A stretch of 64,000 nt of DNA from Peptococcaceae bacterium BICA1-7 (GTDB taxonomy: Bacteria; Bacillota; Desulfotomaculia; Desulfotomaculales; Desulfocucumaceae). Position 1 is the first letter of the stretch; every line of letters begins with the position of its first letter. Shown here one piece after another: positions 54,482-62,860 of this stretch. A program made the translations under genes and the position numbers. The notes under the pieces were generated by a model that was not told the origin of the DNA, searched no databases, and was given only the letters and a program-made list of their open reading frames with translations. The DNA lies in contig JUEB01000024.1 of NCBI GenBank assembly GCA_000802095.1, positions 124,001-188,000 of the forward strand. The letters are read 5' to 3'.

Positions 54482-54688
54482 TTAGTTAAGCAGTACCGGC
54501 ACCACTTCGATGACTGTGCCGCAGTTATCGCACTCTATTTTCCTGCGGGATAAATTCCTGTCGGTTAGTATCTCCCTTTCACAGGTGGGACACTGCACGG
54601 CGGAGTATCCTTGGGGATTTATATATTCAGGCGCCCTGCAGTCACTTTCACAACCGCCACAGCCGGAACAGCCCCCTGACATATACAT
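54482..54688 (-). CDS. small Cys-rich zinc-ribbon protein
   Basis: 68 aa. An N-terminal cluster GGCSGCGGCESDC (five Cys in a few residues) is followed by a zinc ribbon (CPTCEREI, then ECDNCGTVIEV). ATG 54688 or 54682 (GGATGGTGG upstream). It may bind Zn, or an Fe-S cluster at the N-terminus. It lies downstream of a ferredoxin in the same direction. No named family. Confidence 0.6.
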   Translation of the reverse strand: MYMSGGCSGCGGCESDCRAPEYINPQGYSAVQCPTCEREILTDRNLSRRKIECDNCGTVIEVVPVLLN

Positions 54689-54729
54689 CCACCATCCTTT
54701 CACAATCGGCGTATTCCATAAAAAATATT

Positions 54730-54747
54730 CCCCTACAGCTGTAGGGG
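54730..54747 (-). terminator. 18-bp perfect palindrome terminator after ferredoxin
   Basis: CCCCTACAGCTGTAGGGG, with A/T tracts on both sides. It is between the ferredoxin and the Cys-rich gene and would limit read-through. Confidence 0.7.
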
Positions 54748-54754
54748 CTTTTTG

Positions 54755-54967
54755 TTAAGCATTGGTGATTTTAAGTATTGCCCCGCTTGGGCAGGCCCTG
54801 TGGCACTTGCCGCAGCGTTTGCAGTTGTCCTGGTTTATGGCGTAGGTAACATTATCGTCCACATAAACAGCGTTGTCCTTACATTCCAGTTCACAGGCGG
54901 CGCAGGCCATACAGTCCTGGGCGTTAATCTGAAAACTGAATTTAAACTTTTTTGGCTCAGCGGTCAT
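54755..54967 (-). CDS. 2[4Fe-4S] ferredoxin-like protein
   Basis: 70 aa. Two four-Cys clusters, CMACAACELEC and CKRCGKCHRACP, the classical bacterial ferredoxin pattern with a C-terminal Pro. It has a 15-residue N-terminal extension (MTAEPKKFKFSFQIN). Small electron carrier. GGGGGAGG precedes the start. No redox partner adjacent. Confidence 0.85.
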   Translation of the reverse strand: MTAEPKKFKFSFQINAQDCMACAACELECKDNAVYVDDNVTYAINQDNCKRCGKCHRACPSGAILKITNA

Positions 54968-55140
54968 GCTTTACCTCCCCCTCCACTAATTACTTTTCTT
55001 TATAAAAGAAATTTTAAGTCCACTTTTATTTCTTTTCTACGGTGGGGGTTAAAATCCTCCTCAGGTGTCGGGTCATTTCCTAAATAAATATTTTTTTGTC
55101 AGGGAGAATAATAGTATTCGGTTTACAGGGAGGATACAAA

Positions 55141-55290
55141 TTGACCAGAAGAATAATAAAGGGTGTGGCAAAAAAATATACCGTTCCGGAGAGTGGCCCC
55201 CGGGGGTACCGGCCTGTGTGGGATACCGGTCCGGCCTCTTATCACAGCAGGATAAAAAAGGTTACCGGCATTAACAGGCCAAGCACCTAA
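55141..55290 (+). CDS. candidate 49-aa basic protein
   Basis: From TTG 55141 the frame runs MTRRIIKGVAKKYTVPESGP, then RGYRPVWDTGPASYHSRIKK and VTGINRPST, behind GGGAGG (about 55129-55134). It is strongly basic. No family is recognised. It sits in the 430-bp gap upstream of the coiled-coil gene. Could be a small nucleic-acid-binding protein or chance. Confidence 0.35.
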   Translation: MTRRIIKGVAKKYTVPESGPRGYRPVWDTGPASYHSRIKKVTGINRPST

Positions 55291-55400
55291 AAGGAGCAAT
55301 GGACAGCACTGCCCTCCCGTGACAAATGCTTGAAGGATTATTTTGTATAATGGCAAATATAATTAAGGATGGCATAATATGGAAATATTGGGGGGGTAGT

Positions 55401-55946
55401 ATGTTCCGCTTTGGTTTCAAAAACAGGCAGAGAGAGATGCTGGGTATTACCATCACCGAACTAAGGGAACTGAAGGCCGAGCTGTCAGATCTGAAAGAAC
55501 AGCTCCGGCAGATTATACCTGGTGGCACCGATGACACCCAAAAACAGGAACTCCCGGCAGGAGAGCGCTGGGATTATGCGGATACAGCCGATGGAGAGTA
55601 TCCCGGCCTGGGAGAAGAGTATTTTTCTTCACCCGCAAGAGACCCCGGAAAGGGTCAGGAGGAGCCCTGTAATATCGATTTAGAAACAGTAGCCGGCGCA
55701 TTTGCCGGTGCTGCAGTCGCCGTTACTGAGGCTGCCTGCGGTAGTGAAGAGGGCGGGGAAGAGGTGGGCAAGGCCGACCAGGCTGGTTCAGAGGAGATTT
55801 TGGCAGTAGGGGAAGGCAGTGAAAAGGCTTCTTTAGACAGGAGAGAGTGGGCGGTGGTAAACTATCAGACTAAAGAGCCCTGGTGGAAATTGTGGGGAAG
55901 ACGGGGGAGAATCTATGGAGATTATTCCGGCGGAGGGCCGCAGTGA
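55401..55946 (+). CDS. hypothetical coiled-coil, acidic low-complexity protein
   Basis: 181 aa from ATG 55401 (GGGGGGG upstream). Residues ~8-40 form a short coiled coil (ITITELRELKAELSDLKEQL). The middle is rich in Glu, Gly and Ala (about 85-145). The C-terminus WWKLWGRRGRIYGDY is Trp/Arg-rich and could bind membrane. It overlaps the metallophosphoesterase gene by 32 bp, suggesting a linked role. No family recognised. Confidence 0.6.
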   Translation: MFRFGFKNRQREMLGITITELRELKAELSDLKEQLRQIIPGGTDDTQKQELPAGERWDYADTADGEYPGLGEEYFSSPARDPGKGQEEPCNIDLETVAGAFAGAAVAVTEAACGSEEGGEEVGKADQAGSEEILAVGEGSEKASLDRREWAVVNYQTKEPWWKLWGRRGRIYGDYSGGGPQ

Positions 55947-56934
55947 GCGAAAAAAATACTGCCGGGTTTGCGGCAGCAGGGTTCGTCGCTTTAATAATGA
56001 CGGGGACTGGAAAAAGTGCGTGGTCTGCCTGCACCGCACTCATAGTGAGCACATGGCCGGGAATAAAAGGGTGTGCGCCCTTTGTTCCCGGGAAGAATGC
56101 AATATCCCGCAGGAATATCAAATAAGGCCTGATTCCGTATCTCTTCTACTTCTAACCGACCTGCACTTTAGCCGGGGCGGCGGCAAGGAAATCCTCTGCC
56201 TTAAAAAATGGCTGAAGGAAAGGGTAATGGACTATGTGCTGATCAGCGGAGATTTGACCTCCGGGGCCGACAGTGTGGAGTACCGGAGGGCAGCCGGGTG
56301 GATAAGGGAAGTAGAACTCTCCGGAATGCGGGTTGCAGTAGTCCCTGGCAATCATGACATAGGCTACTGGAGGAATGTGTCATCACTGGGGAAACAGCTT
56401 TCCGGCGATAAGTACCACCGGTGGACAGAAATAATTGACAGGCCCATTGAGCCGTGCTTGAGGGGCCCTTTCTTTATGTCCCTGGGACTTAATACGGCCC
56501 ACGGAATAAGCCCCACCAGGTTTTTAAACGGTTATTTGAGGAGCGGCCAAAGGGCCAGGGCCAGAGAGTTGCTGGCTGCCACTCCCCCGGGACACCTAAA
56601 GGTGGTGTTCTGCCATCACCCCCTGGTAACTTTTCCAAACAGCTATCACAAGGCTATTTTTAGGGCTGATGAAATCAAAAGGGAAATGCTGGACAGCGGG
56701 GCCGACCTTTTGCTCTGGGGGCACCAGCACAGCTTTGACACCATCGAAATGGAAAGGGGCGGGGGAAAATGCATAGCCGTACAGGGGCCTACCATGTCTG
56801 AAAGGACAAGAGACGGCTTGCCAGGCTTTGTTTCAGTCCACTGGTTCTTTGACCGGAAGGTAATCATCAAATCATACAGAGTTGAGGGCAAATGCAGTAT
56901 TAAGGAAGACAGGGTGGTTGAATACAGCCTGTAG
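55915..56934 (+). CDS. calcineurin-like metallophosphoesterase with N-terminal zinc ribbon
   Basis: 339 aa. Residues ~15-60 hold a Cys-rich ribbon (CRVCG, CVVC, CALCSREEC). The phosphoesterase core follows: LLLTDLHFSRGG (motif I), LISGDLTSGAD (motif II), VVPGNHDIGYW (motif III), VFCHHPL and LLWGHQHSFD. It hydrolyses phosphodiesters using two metal ions. GGGGGAG is spaced for ATG 55915. Confidence 0.88.
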   Translation: MEIIPAEGRSERKKYCRVCGSRVRRFNNDGDWKKCVVCLHRTHSEHMAGNKRVCALCSREECNIPQEYQIRPDSVSLLLLTDLHFSRGGGKEILCLKKWLKERVMDYVLISGDLTSGADSVEYRRAAGWIREVELSGMRVAVVPGNHDIGYWRNVSSLGKQLSGDKYHRWTEIIDRPIEPCLRGPFFMSLGLNTAHGISPTRFLNGYLRSGQRARARELLAATPPGHLKVVFCHHPLVTFPNSYHKAIFRADEIKREMLDSGADLLLWGHQHSFDTIEMERGGGKCIAVQGPTMSERTRDGLPGFVSVHWFFDRKVIIKSYRVEGKCSIKEDRVVEYSL

Positions 56935-57110
56935 CCCGCCCCTAAAGCCCCAGGAAGGATCAGGGCGGGACGCTGTGGAATATGCTTAAGGGTAGTACCT
57001 CGGGTCAGGAGACTGCTCTGAGGCAGTAACCCGGGTCGGGAGACGGGAGACGCCGGGGCATTCCTTTTTACATAATTGGGATGGTCATCAGGGTTATTTT
57101 AATATAGATT

Positions 57111-57131
57111 TTCTCTGTGTCCTCTGTGGCT
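57111..57131. repeat. CCACAGAGG repeat, single right arm F
   Basis: TTCTCTGTGTCCTCTGTGGC plus T, one arm only. The spacer also has GGAGACGGGAGACG (~57039) and a CTGACTCCTGTATT...GACAGAATTAGAATGTCAGTAT tract (57189-57243) that matches 59299-59351. Nothing else is in 56935-57263. Confidence 0.65.
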
Positions 57132-57263
57132 AAAGAAGGACCTAAGATTAAAGCTTCCTGTACTGAAAGGAAGGCTGTAACTATTCTGAATTCTGACTCC
57201 TGTATTTTGTATTCCGACAGAATTAGAATGTCAGTATAAGCATTGTAAAGGGAGGTGTCCCGT

Positions 57264-58391
57264 TTGTTTTTTGAACAGGGGCCTATCAGGCCGCCCAGCG
57301 AGGCGGAAAGTCTTCTGCTAAGGCTGACCAGGAATTGCCCCTGGAATAAGTGCCAGTTCTGTGTAACATACAGGGGGGAAGTATTTTCCCGGAGGACTGT
57401 GGAGGAAATAAAGGGAGATGTGGACACAGTTGCACGGATACTGGACAGCCTTAAGGAAATGTCAGTTAAGCTGGGCTATAATGGTGAGGTCAACCGGCAG
57501 GTGCTGTCCGGCGCATACCAGACAGGGGATCATTATGTGATCCATGTGGCCTCCTGGATGTACCGGGGGGGAAGGAGTGTTTTTGTGCAGGATGCCAATT
57601 CACTGGTCATGAAAACCTCCGAATTGATTGACGTGCTGGAATATATAAGAAAAAAGCTGCCCACGGTGGACAGGATAACCTCTTATGCCAGGTCCAGGAC
57701 ATTGTTGCGCAAGTCTCCCGGGGAGCTTGCCGACATTGGCCGGGCCGGACTGAACAGGATTCATGTGGGCATGGAGTCGGGCTCCGACGCAGTGCTGAGA
57801 TTTATAAACAAGGGTGTCACCTCAGGGGAGCATATAGAGGCCGGAAGACGGGTTGTGGAGGCAGGCATTTCACTGTCGGAGTACGTTATACTGGGACTGG
57901 GGGGACGGCTCTGGTCTGAAGAGCACCCACTGGAAACGGCCAGGGCGCTGAATGAGATCAACCCCCATTTTATAAGGCTGAGGACCTTGACCGTCCCTCC
58001 CGGCACCCCACTGTATGACAGGCTTGCAGCAGGGGAGTTTGCCGAGCAGACCGAGGATGAGATAGTGGCAGGGGAAAGGCTTATGCTAGAAAAGTTGCAG
58101 GGTATTACCAGCGAGGTGGTCAGCGACCATATGCTTAACCTGCTGGAAGAGGTGGGGGGCAGGCTTCCCGAAGGAAAGGATCAAATGCTCGGTGTGATTG
58201 ACAGGTATCTTTCCCTGCCTGAGGCTGACCGGCTGAATTTCCGCCTGGGCAGGCGGTCCGGCCTGTACAGGCGGCTTGACGACATGGCCGACCCGGCCAG
58301 GCGGGCCAGGGTGGAGGCGCTGGTGAAACAGCTTTCCGGTGAGGGAAGGCTTGACGGCACCCTTTCTTCCCTGAGGGCCCATATGATTTGA
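57264..58391 (+). CDS. radical SAM protein
   Basis: 375 aa. The SAM iron-sulfur motif is NCPWNKCQFC (residues ~25-34; C-x4-C-x2-C spacing of the Elp3/MiaB-like group). GMESGSDAVLRFINKGVT is a TIM-barrel signature of this group, and TVPPGTPLYDRL follows. TTG 57264 is 8 bp from GGAGG (57251-57255); GTG 57255 overlaps it. The reaction is not identifiable. It ends 10 bp before the next gene. Confidence 0.85.
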   Translation: MFFEQGPIRPPSEAESLLLRLTRNCPWNKCQFCVTYRGEVFSRRTVEEIKGDVDTVARILDSLKEMSVKLGYNGEVNRQVLSGAYQTGDHYVIHVASWMYRGGRSVFVQDANSLVMKTSELIDVLEYIRKKLPTVDRITSYARSRTLLRKSPGELADIGRAGLNRIHVGMESGSDAVLRFINKGVTSGEHIEAGRRVVEAGISLSEYVILGLGGRLWSEEHPLETARALNEINPHFIRLRTLTVPPGTPLYDRLAAGEFAEQTEDEIVAGERLMLEKLQGITSEVVSDHMLNLLEEVGGRLPEGKDQMLGVIDRYLSLPEADRLNFRLGRRSGLYRRLDDMADPARRARVEALVKQLSGEGRLDGTLSSLRAHMI

Positions 58392-58401
58392 GGTGCGTAG
58401 T

Positions 58402-59055
58402 ATGGATAAAACCGTAAAAACCATTGAAGCTTACAATTTAACTGCCGAAGACTTTGAAAAAAAATTCATGGATTTAAAACTATACCGGCAAAGTCTTGAT
58501 TATTTCATTGAGCTTTTGAGTCCGGGTTCGAGAGTTCTGGATTTGGGCTGCGGGCCGGGGAATATAGCCAGACTTTTGATGGACAGCCGAAAGGAATTTA
58601 AAGTTAACGGCATAGACTTGTCTGGTGAAATGGTCAGGCGGGCTGTTAAAAATGTTCCCGGGGCAAATTTTAGTGTGGGTGACATCAGAATGTTTGAAAA
58701 AAGGCCCGGAGAATACGATGCAATTGTGGCCGCCTTCTGCCTTCCCCACCTTACGTATAAAGAGGCCGGTGATCTTTTAAAAGATATTGGCCTTATACTG
58801 AAAACGGGTGGCCACGTTTACCTTAGCTGTATGGAAGGGAAAAAATCAGGTTTTGAGTTTACCAGTTTCAGCCCGGAAAAGGAAATATTCTTTAACTATT
58901 ACAGTAGAAGCTTTCTGGGAAAAGCACTGCTGGACAGCGGACTGGAAGTGATTGAGTTTTTCCGGCAGGAATACCCCGAGCCCGGGGGAGGTATTACCAT
59001 GGAAATGATTTTTATTGCCCAAAAGCCAAACCCCGATATTCTACACTGCAAGTGA
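58402..59055 (+). CDS. class I SAM-dependent methyltransferase
   Basis: 217 aa. Motif I VLDLGCGPGNIARLL (about 44-58), acidic loop VNGIDLSGEMVRRAV, motif IV YDAIVAAFCLPHL. ATG 58402 lies behind GAGGTG. Downstream of, and probably co-transcribed with, the radical SAM gene, so both may act on one substrate. Confidence 0.85.
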   Translation: MDKTVKTIEAYNLTAEDFEKKFMDLKLYRQSLDYFIELLSPGSRVLDLGCGPGNIARLLMDSRKEFKVNGIDLSGEMVRRAVKNVPGANFSVGDIRMFEKRPGEYDAIVAAFCLPHLTYKEAGDLLKDIGLILKTGGHVYLSCMEGKKSGFEFTSFSPEKEIFFNYYSRSFLGKALLDSGLEVIEFFRQEYPEPGGGITMEMIFIAQKPNPDILHCK

Positions 59056-59070
59056 TGAATGTTTTCATGA

Positions 59071-59238
59071 ACCACAGAGGACACAGAGATCACAGAGAAT
59101 TTGCTCTCAGGCATTACTCTCAGGTCTGAAACCTATGTAGTATAAGAGAAGTTTGTTTTGCCCAACCCATTTAATAAAAACCTTTTAAAACATTCAAGTA
59201 GGCATAAAAACCTCTGTGTCCTCTGTGTGCTCTGTGGT
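59071..59238. repeat. CCACAGAGG palindromic repeat, copy E (full length, inverted)
   Basis: Arms ACCACAGAGGACACAGAGAT plus CACAGAG and CCTCTGTGTCCTCTGTGTGC plus TCTGTGGT. Read in reverse its loop matches copy B (GCTTGAATG, AAAGGTTTTTAT, ACATAGGTTTCAG, GAGCAAATTCTCTG). The following 59299-59351 tract (ATTCTGACTCCTG...TCAGTATAAGCAT) is the second repeat type, also seen at 57189. Confidence 0.88.
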
Positions 59239-59420
59239 TTAAAAAGAACCCCAATTTCATCTTCCTTGGTGACCGTTTTAGGCGGCCCGGGTGTCTGGAT
59301 TCTGACTCCTGAATTCTGGATTCCGACGGAATAAAACATCAGTATAAGCATCATGTATTGCCAAAAAGTCGAGAATGTGAGAAATTATATAAAGTTAAAT
59401 GATTAACCCGGGAGGGTAGT

Positions 59421-59612
59421 ATGGAAAAAGAATGCAGCCTGTCAGTATATTTCAAGGAAAAGTACGCCGGGGAGATACAGGAGATTATCACCCGTGAGCA
59501 GGTCAGTCCAGAGGTGGCGGTCTGCAGTTACCTGTGCCCCGAGGTTATCGGCTGTGTGGAGGATGTTGAGGAGAAGGCCTGTGCCCTGAGGCTGAGGGCG
59601 ATGAAGAGCTAA
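59421..59612 (+). CDS. small hypothetical protein
   Basis: 63 aa behind GGGAGGG. Predicted helical N-terminal half; three Cys (CSYLC, then GC and AC later) in the second half. Frame, start and codon use look like a real gene but I recognise no family. Stands between repeat elements. Confidence 0.6.
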   Translation: MEKECSLSVYFKEKYAGEIQEIITREQVSPEVAVCSYLCPEVIGCVEDVEEKACALRLRAMKS

Positions 59613-59630
59613 TACTGAATTTCTTTTGGT

Positions 59631-59820
59631 CAGGAGACAGGAAACAGGAAACAGGAGACAGGAGACAGGAGACGGGAGATGGGAGATCCAGGTGCTACTA
59701 ATATGTGGATTAATACTGCAATACTACAGGGTTATTCTTTATTTTTGACCTCAGAGCCCGCATTAAAAAGTTAGTCTCCTGTCTACGGTCTACTGTCTCC
59801 TGTCTCCTGTCTCCTGACAG
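59631..59820. repeat. GGAGACAG inverted repeat tract
   Basis: The left arm (59631-59688) is five to seven imperfect copies of AGGAGACAGGAAACA-type 7-mers. The right arm (59774-59820) is the complement (CTCCTGTCTAC..., TGTCTCCTGTCTCCTG). An 85-nt spacer separates them. Together they can form a long irregular stem between the small gene and yhaM. Confidence 0.7.
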
Positions 59821-59859
59821 CATTTTCTTTCAGAATGAGTTGTTTACAGGGAGGATTCA

Positions 59860-60810
59860 ATGGCAAGGGTTAATGTGTGCGATATTAAAAATGGAATGAA
59901 AATTGTATCGAAATATGTTGTTAATGATAAAAAACTAATTTCGTTTAAGGGTAAGCCAGGGCATTTTCTTGCCCTTATACTGGCGGACAGCACCGGCAGG
60001 ATAGAGGGAAAGATCTGGGAGAGGGCCGAAGATGGCAACGCTCTGATCAACACAGGAGATCTTCTGGAAATTAAGGGCGGTGTTATTGAGTATAATGGTG
60101 TGCTGCAGGTAAACATAGGTACTTACAGGGTTTGCCCGGAGGGTGAGTTCGATCCCAGGGAATTTTTGCCTTCCTCCTCCAGGGATACCGGGGAGATGCT
60201 GGCAGAAATAAAAGGTTTAATTGATTCTATAGAAAACTTTCACCTTAAGAGCCTGCTGCTGAGCTTTTTTGATGACATGGAGTGGGTCAGGGAGTTTTGC
60301 AGTGTACCGGCGGCCAAGGCCAATCACCAGGCCTACCTGGGGGGGCTTCTGGAGCACACCCTCAATGTTGCCAGGGCAGCCTTTGCCGCAGCAGGGCTTT
60401 ATCCCAGGCTGGACCGGGACCTCCTGCTGGCCGGATCAATATTGCACGATATAGGAAAAATAAAAGAATACAGCTATGCCAGAAACATAGATGTCACCGA
60501 CCAGGGCCGGCTGCTGGGCCATATAGTGATGGGGGTGTCCGAGGTGGACAGGAGGATCAGCGGCCTGGAGGAACCTTTTCCCGAAGGTCTGAGAATAAAG
60601 GTGCTGCACATAATAACCAGCCACCACGGGCTGTATGAGTGGCAGTCGCCCAAAAAGCCCAAATTTACCGAGGCTGCAGTGGTGCATATACTGGATATGT
60701 TGGATTCGGTGGTGGACACCTTTACCAGGGCCAGGGAAGAAAACACCGACCAGTCTTTATCCTGGTCCCCCTGGAACAGGGCGCTGGAAAGGTTTGTATA
60801 CCTGAAATAA
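59860..60810 (+). CDS. yhaM: 3'-5' exoribonuclease YhaM
   Basis: 316 aa. N-terminal OB-fold (about 10-95; IEGKIWERAEDGNALINTGD) and a C-terminal HD metal-dependent domain (HTLNVARAAFAAAG near 165, LHDIGKIKEYS near 203, HIITSHHGLYEW near 250). Degrades RNA 3'-5' and helps DNA replication in Firmicutes. GGGAGG precedes the ATG. A strong terminator follows. Confidence 0.92.
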   Translation: MARVNVCDIKNGMKIVSKYVVNDKKLISFKGKPGHFLALILADSTGRIEGKIWERAEDGNALINTGDLLEIKGGVIEYNGVLQVNIGTYRVCPEGEFDPREFLPSSSRDTGEMLAEIKGLIDSIENFHLKSLLLSFFDDMEWVREFCSVPAAKANHQAYLGGLLEHTLNVARAAFAAAGLYPRLDRDLLLAGSILHDIGKIKEYSYARNIDVTDQGRLLGHIVMGVSEVDRRISGLEEPFPEGLRIKVLHIITSHHGLYEWQSPKKPKFTEAAVVHILDMLDSVVDTFTRAREENTDQSLSWSPWNRALERFVYLK

Positions 60811-60823
60811 AAACATGATCAAT

Positions 60824-60866
60824 AAAAAAGCTGCCGGCATTTTAGTTTTAGCCCGGCAGCTTTTTT
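60824..60866 (+). terminator. terminator of yhaM
   Basis: AAAAAAGCTGCCGG and CCGGCAGCTTTTTT form a 14-bp stem, followed by ATTG. Confidence 0.85.
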
Positions 60867-60887
60867 ATTGGATACTGTTTAATGAAA

Positions 60888-60926
60888 GACAATGGCCAGG
60901 TTCACCGGGTGAACCTGGCCATTGTC
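60888..60926. repeat. 39-bp near-perfect palindrome
   Basis: Arms of 19 bp (60888-60906 and 60908-60926, GACAATGGCCAGGTTCACC and its exact complement) flank a single G. A second small hairpin CGAAAGG/CCTTTCG (60926-60942) follows at once. No T tract. The remaining 61000-61305 shows a CTAATC/GATTAG dyad (61033-61052), a hairpin GAAACTG/CAGTTTC near 61248-61280, and no gene. Confidence 0.75.
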
Positions 60927-61305
60927 GAAAGGAAGCCTTTCGGAGAAAAATAATAAGTTGGGGCGATTTGTACATAAATTAAAGAATGGCTTACACTAAA
61001 ACGACAAATATTGCTATAATATAGTATTATCACTAATCTTAATGCCGATTAGATGTAATTACGAGATATGGTATTATGTTTTTGTAAAAATATGATGGTA
61101 GATTTGCCTATGTGCCAATATTAGATTATCTAGTATTATTATAGACTTTCACCTTTCTCCAAAAAATGCATAGAAAACAGTTGTTTATTCGATGTTTAAC
61201 GGTTATATTTTATTATATGTATAGCATGGCTTGGCTATTGTTGAAAAATGAAACTGTCTTTAAAAATTCCAGGCAGTTTCAACTGTTACCTGAAAGGTGG
61301 TTTAC

Positions 61306-62832
61306 ATGAGTGATTTACAGTTTGGCAGAGGCGTGAGGAAGTATTTTAAGAGTAAGGAAAAAGAAGAAATGATTCAAAAAGAGAAAATTCTCATCGTTGA
61401 TGACATGGAGCTGCATCTTGAAACAGCCGTTCTTTATTTGGAGAAGTCAGGCTACAAAATGTTTACCGCCTCTGATATCAAAAGCGCATGGCGATTGGTT
61501 ACAGAGGAAGAGCCGGATATTATTCTCCTGGATGTGGTTATGCCCGGAGAAAGCGGACTGGACCTTCTGTCAAGGGTAAAATCAAGCTATCCCCAGATAG
61601 GGGTGATAGTCATGACTTCATTTGGAAGTGAGGATGTTGCTGCTGCAGCATTCAAGCTCGGAGCCCTGGACTACATAAAAAAACCCCTAAAATACAGCAA
61701 TTTAAAAGAGGTTCTCGAAAAAACCATACAAAAGCAAAAACAGTCAAAAATGCACGAGTTGGAGTTAAAAACATTAAAGAGAGCCTACGCGGATTTACAG
61801 GTCAGCGCAGACTCCATTCTTCAGTGCATGTCTTCCGGCGTTGTTGCAGTTGATAACAATCTTTGCGTAAGGATTATCAATCAAAAGGCAAAGAAAATTT
61901 TGGACGCAGAAAACAGGGATATCATTGGACAGTATTGTTATGATGCCTTCCCCTTCTTAAAGAAAAATTCATTAATAAAAAGCACTCTGGAAAAAGACCG
62001 GGGCTTAAGTCTGGACAGGGTTGAGGTTCCTGGTGCGGTGGGGGGAACCATTGTAAGGATAAATACCGATGTTATATATGACTTTGACGGCAACAGGGTA
62101 GGTGCTGTGGCGGTATTTGACGATGTTACCCAATTAATAAAAAGGGAAGAGGTGCTCAGGGAAAGAGAAAAGCTTGCACTAATAGGTCAGATGGCCGCCG
62201 GAATGGCTCATGAGCTGAAAAACCCGCTGACTTCCATAAGGGGATTCGCCCAGCTTCTATCCGGCAAATCAGTAGATCCGGTCCTGAGTGATTATCTGAA
62301 AATAGTAATCACTGAAATAGACAGGATGAATCAGGTGATCCAGGATTTTTTGCAGTTGGCCAGGCCGAAGTCGATGGAGTTTTCAAAAAAATCAATTAAT
62401 GAAGTGATCAGAGAAATTATACCAATGATTGAGCCACAGGCATTTCTAAAAGAAATAGACGTTCACACTGAAACCGATGACAGCATTCCGGAAGTAATGA
62501 TTGATCCAGCTCATATTAAGCAGGTGCTGCTAAACCTTATACAAAATTCCATAGAGGCAATGGTGAAAGGGGGCACCCTGGGCATAAGGACTAAATATTT
62601 GAAAGAGCGGAATGAAATTAAGCTTGACATCAGCGACACCGGCTGTGGGATTCCGGCTGGAGATCTGAATCAGATCGGGGTTCCTTTCTTTAGCACAAAG
62701 TCAGGAGGCACAGGTCTGGGGCTGAGTATTTCATTTAACATAGTAAAAAAGCATAGGGGCCGTATAGAGATAGAAAGCTGTGAGGGAAGCGGAACGACCT
62801 TTTCCATCCTCCTGCCTGCAGGCCTTAATTAA
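61306..62832 (+). CDS. receiver-PAS-histidine kinase hybrid
   Basis: 508 aa. The receiver domain is N-terminal (ILIVDDMELHLETAVLYLEK, phospho-Asp in IILLDVVMPGESG near residue 76, KKPLK). A PAS domain follows (ILQCMSSGVVAVDNNLCVRI). Then HisKA with HELKNPLTSIRGFAQLLSGK (phospho-His near 302) and HATPase (GTGLGLSISFNIVKKHRG). ATG 61306 with AAAGGTGG upstream. No membrane segments, so it is a cytosolic sensor. Next gene is a membrane receptor 28 bp away. Confidence 0.92.
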   Translation: MSDLQFGRGVRKYFKSKEKEEMIQKEKILIVDDMELHLETAVLYLEKSGYKMFTASDIKSAWRLVTEEEPDIILLDVVMPGESGLDLLSRVKSSYPQIGVIVMTSFGSEDVAAAAFKLGALDYIKKPLKYSNLKEVLEKTIQKQKQSKMHELELKTLKRAYADLQVSADSILQCMSSGVVAVDNNLCVRIINQKAKKILDAENRDIIGQYCYDAFPFLKKNSLIKSTLEKDRGLSLDRVEVPGAVGGTIVRINTDVIYDFDGNRVGAVAVFDDVTQLIKREEVLREREKLALIGQMAAGMAHELKNPLTSIRGFAQLLSGKSVDPVLSDYLKIVITEIDRMNQVIQDFLQLARPKSMEFSKKSINEVIREIIPMIEPQAFLKEIDVHTETDDSIPEVMIDPAHIKQVLLNLIQNSIEAMVKGGTLGIRTKYLKERNEIKLDISDTGCGIPAGDLNQIGVPFFSTKSGGTGLGLSISFNIVKKHRGRIEIESCEGSGTTFSILLPAGLN

Positions 62833-62860
62833 ATGTAATGCTTAATCAGGAGGAAGCAAA

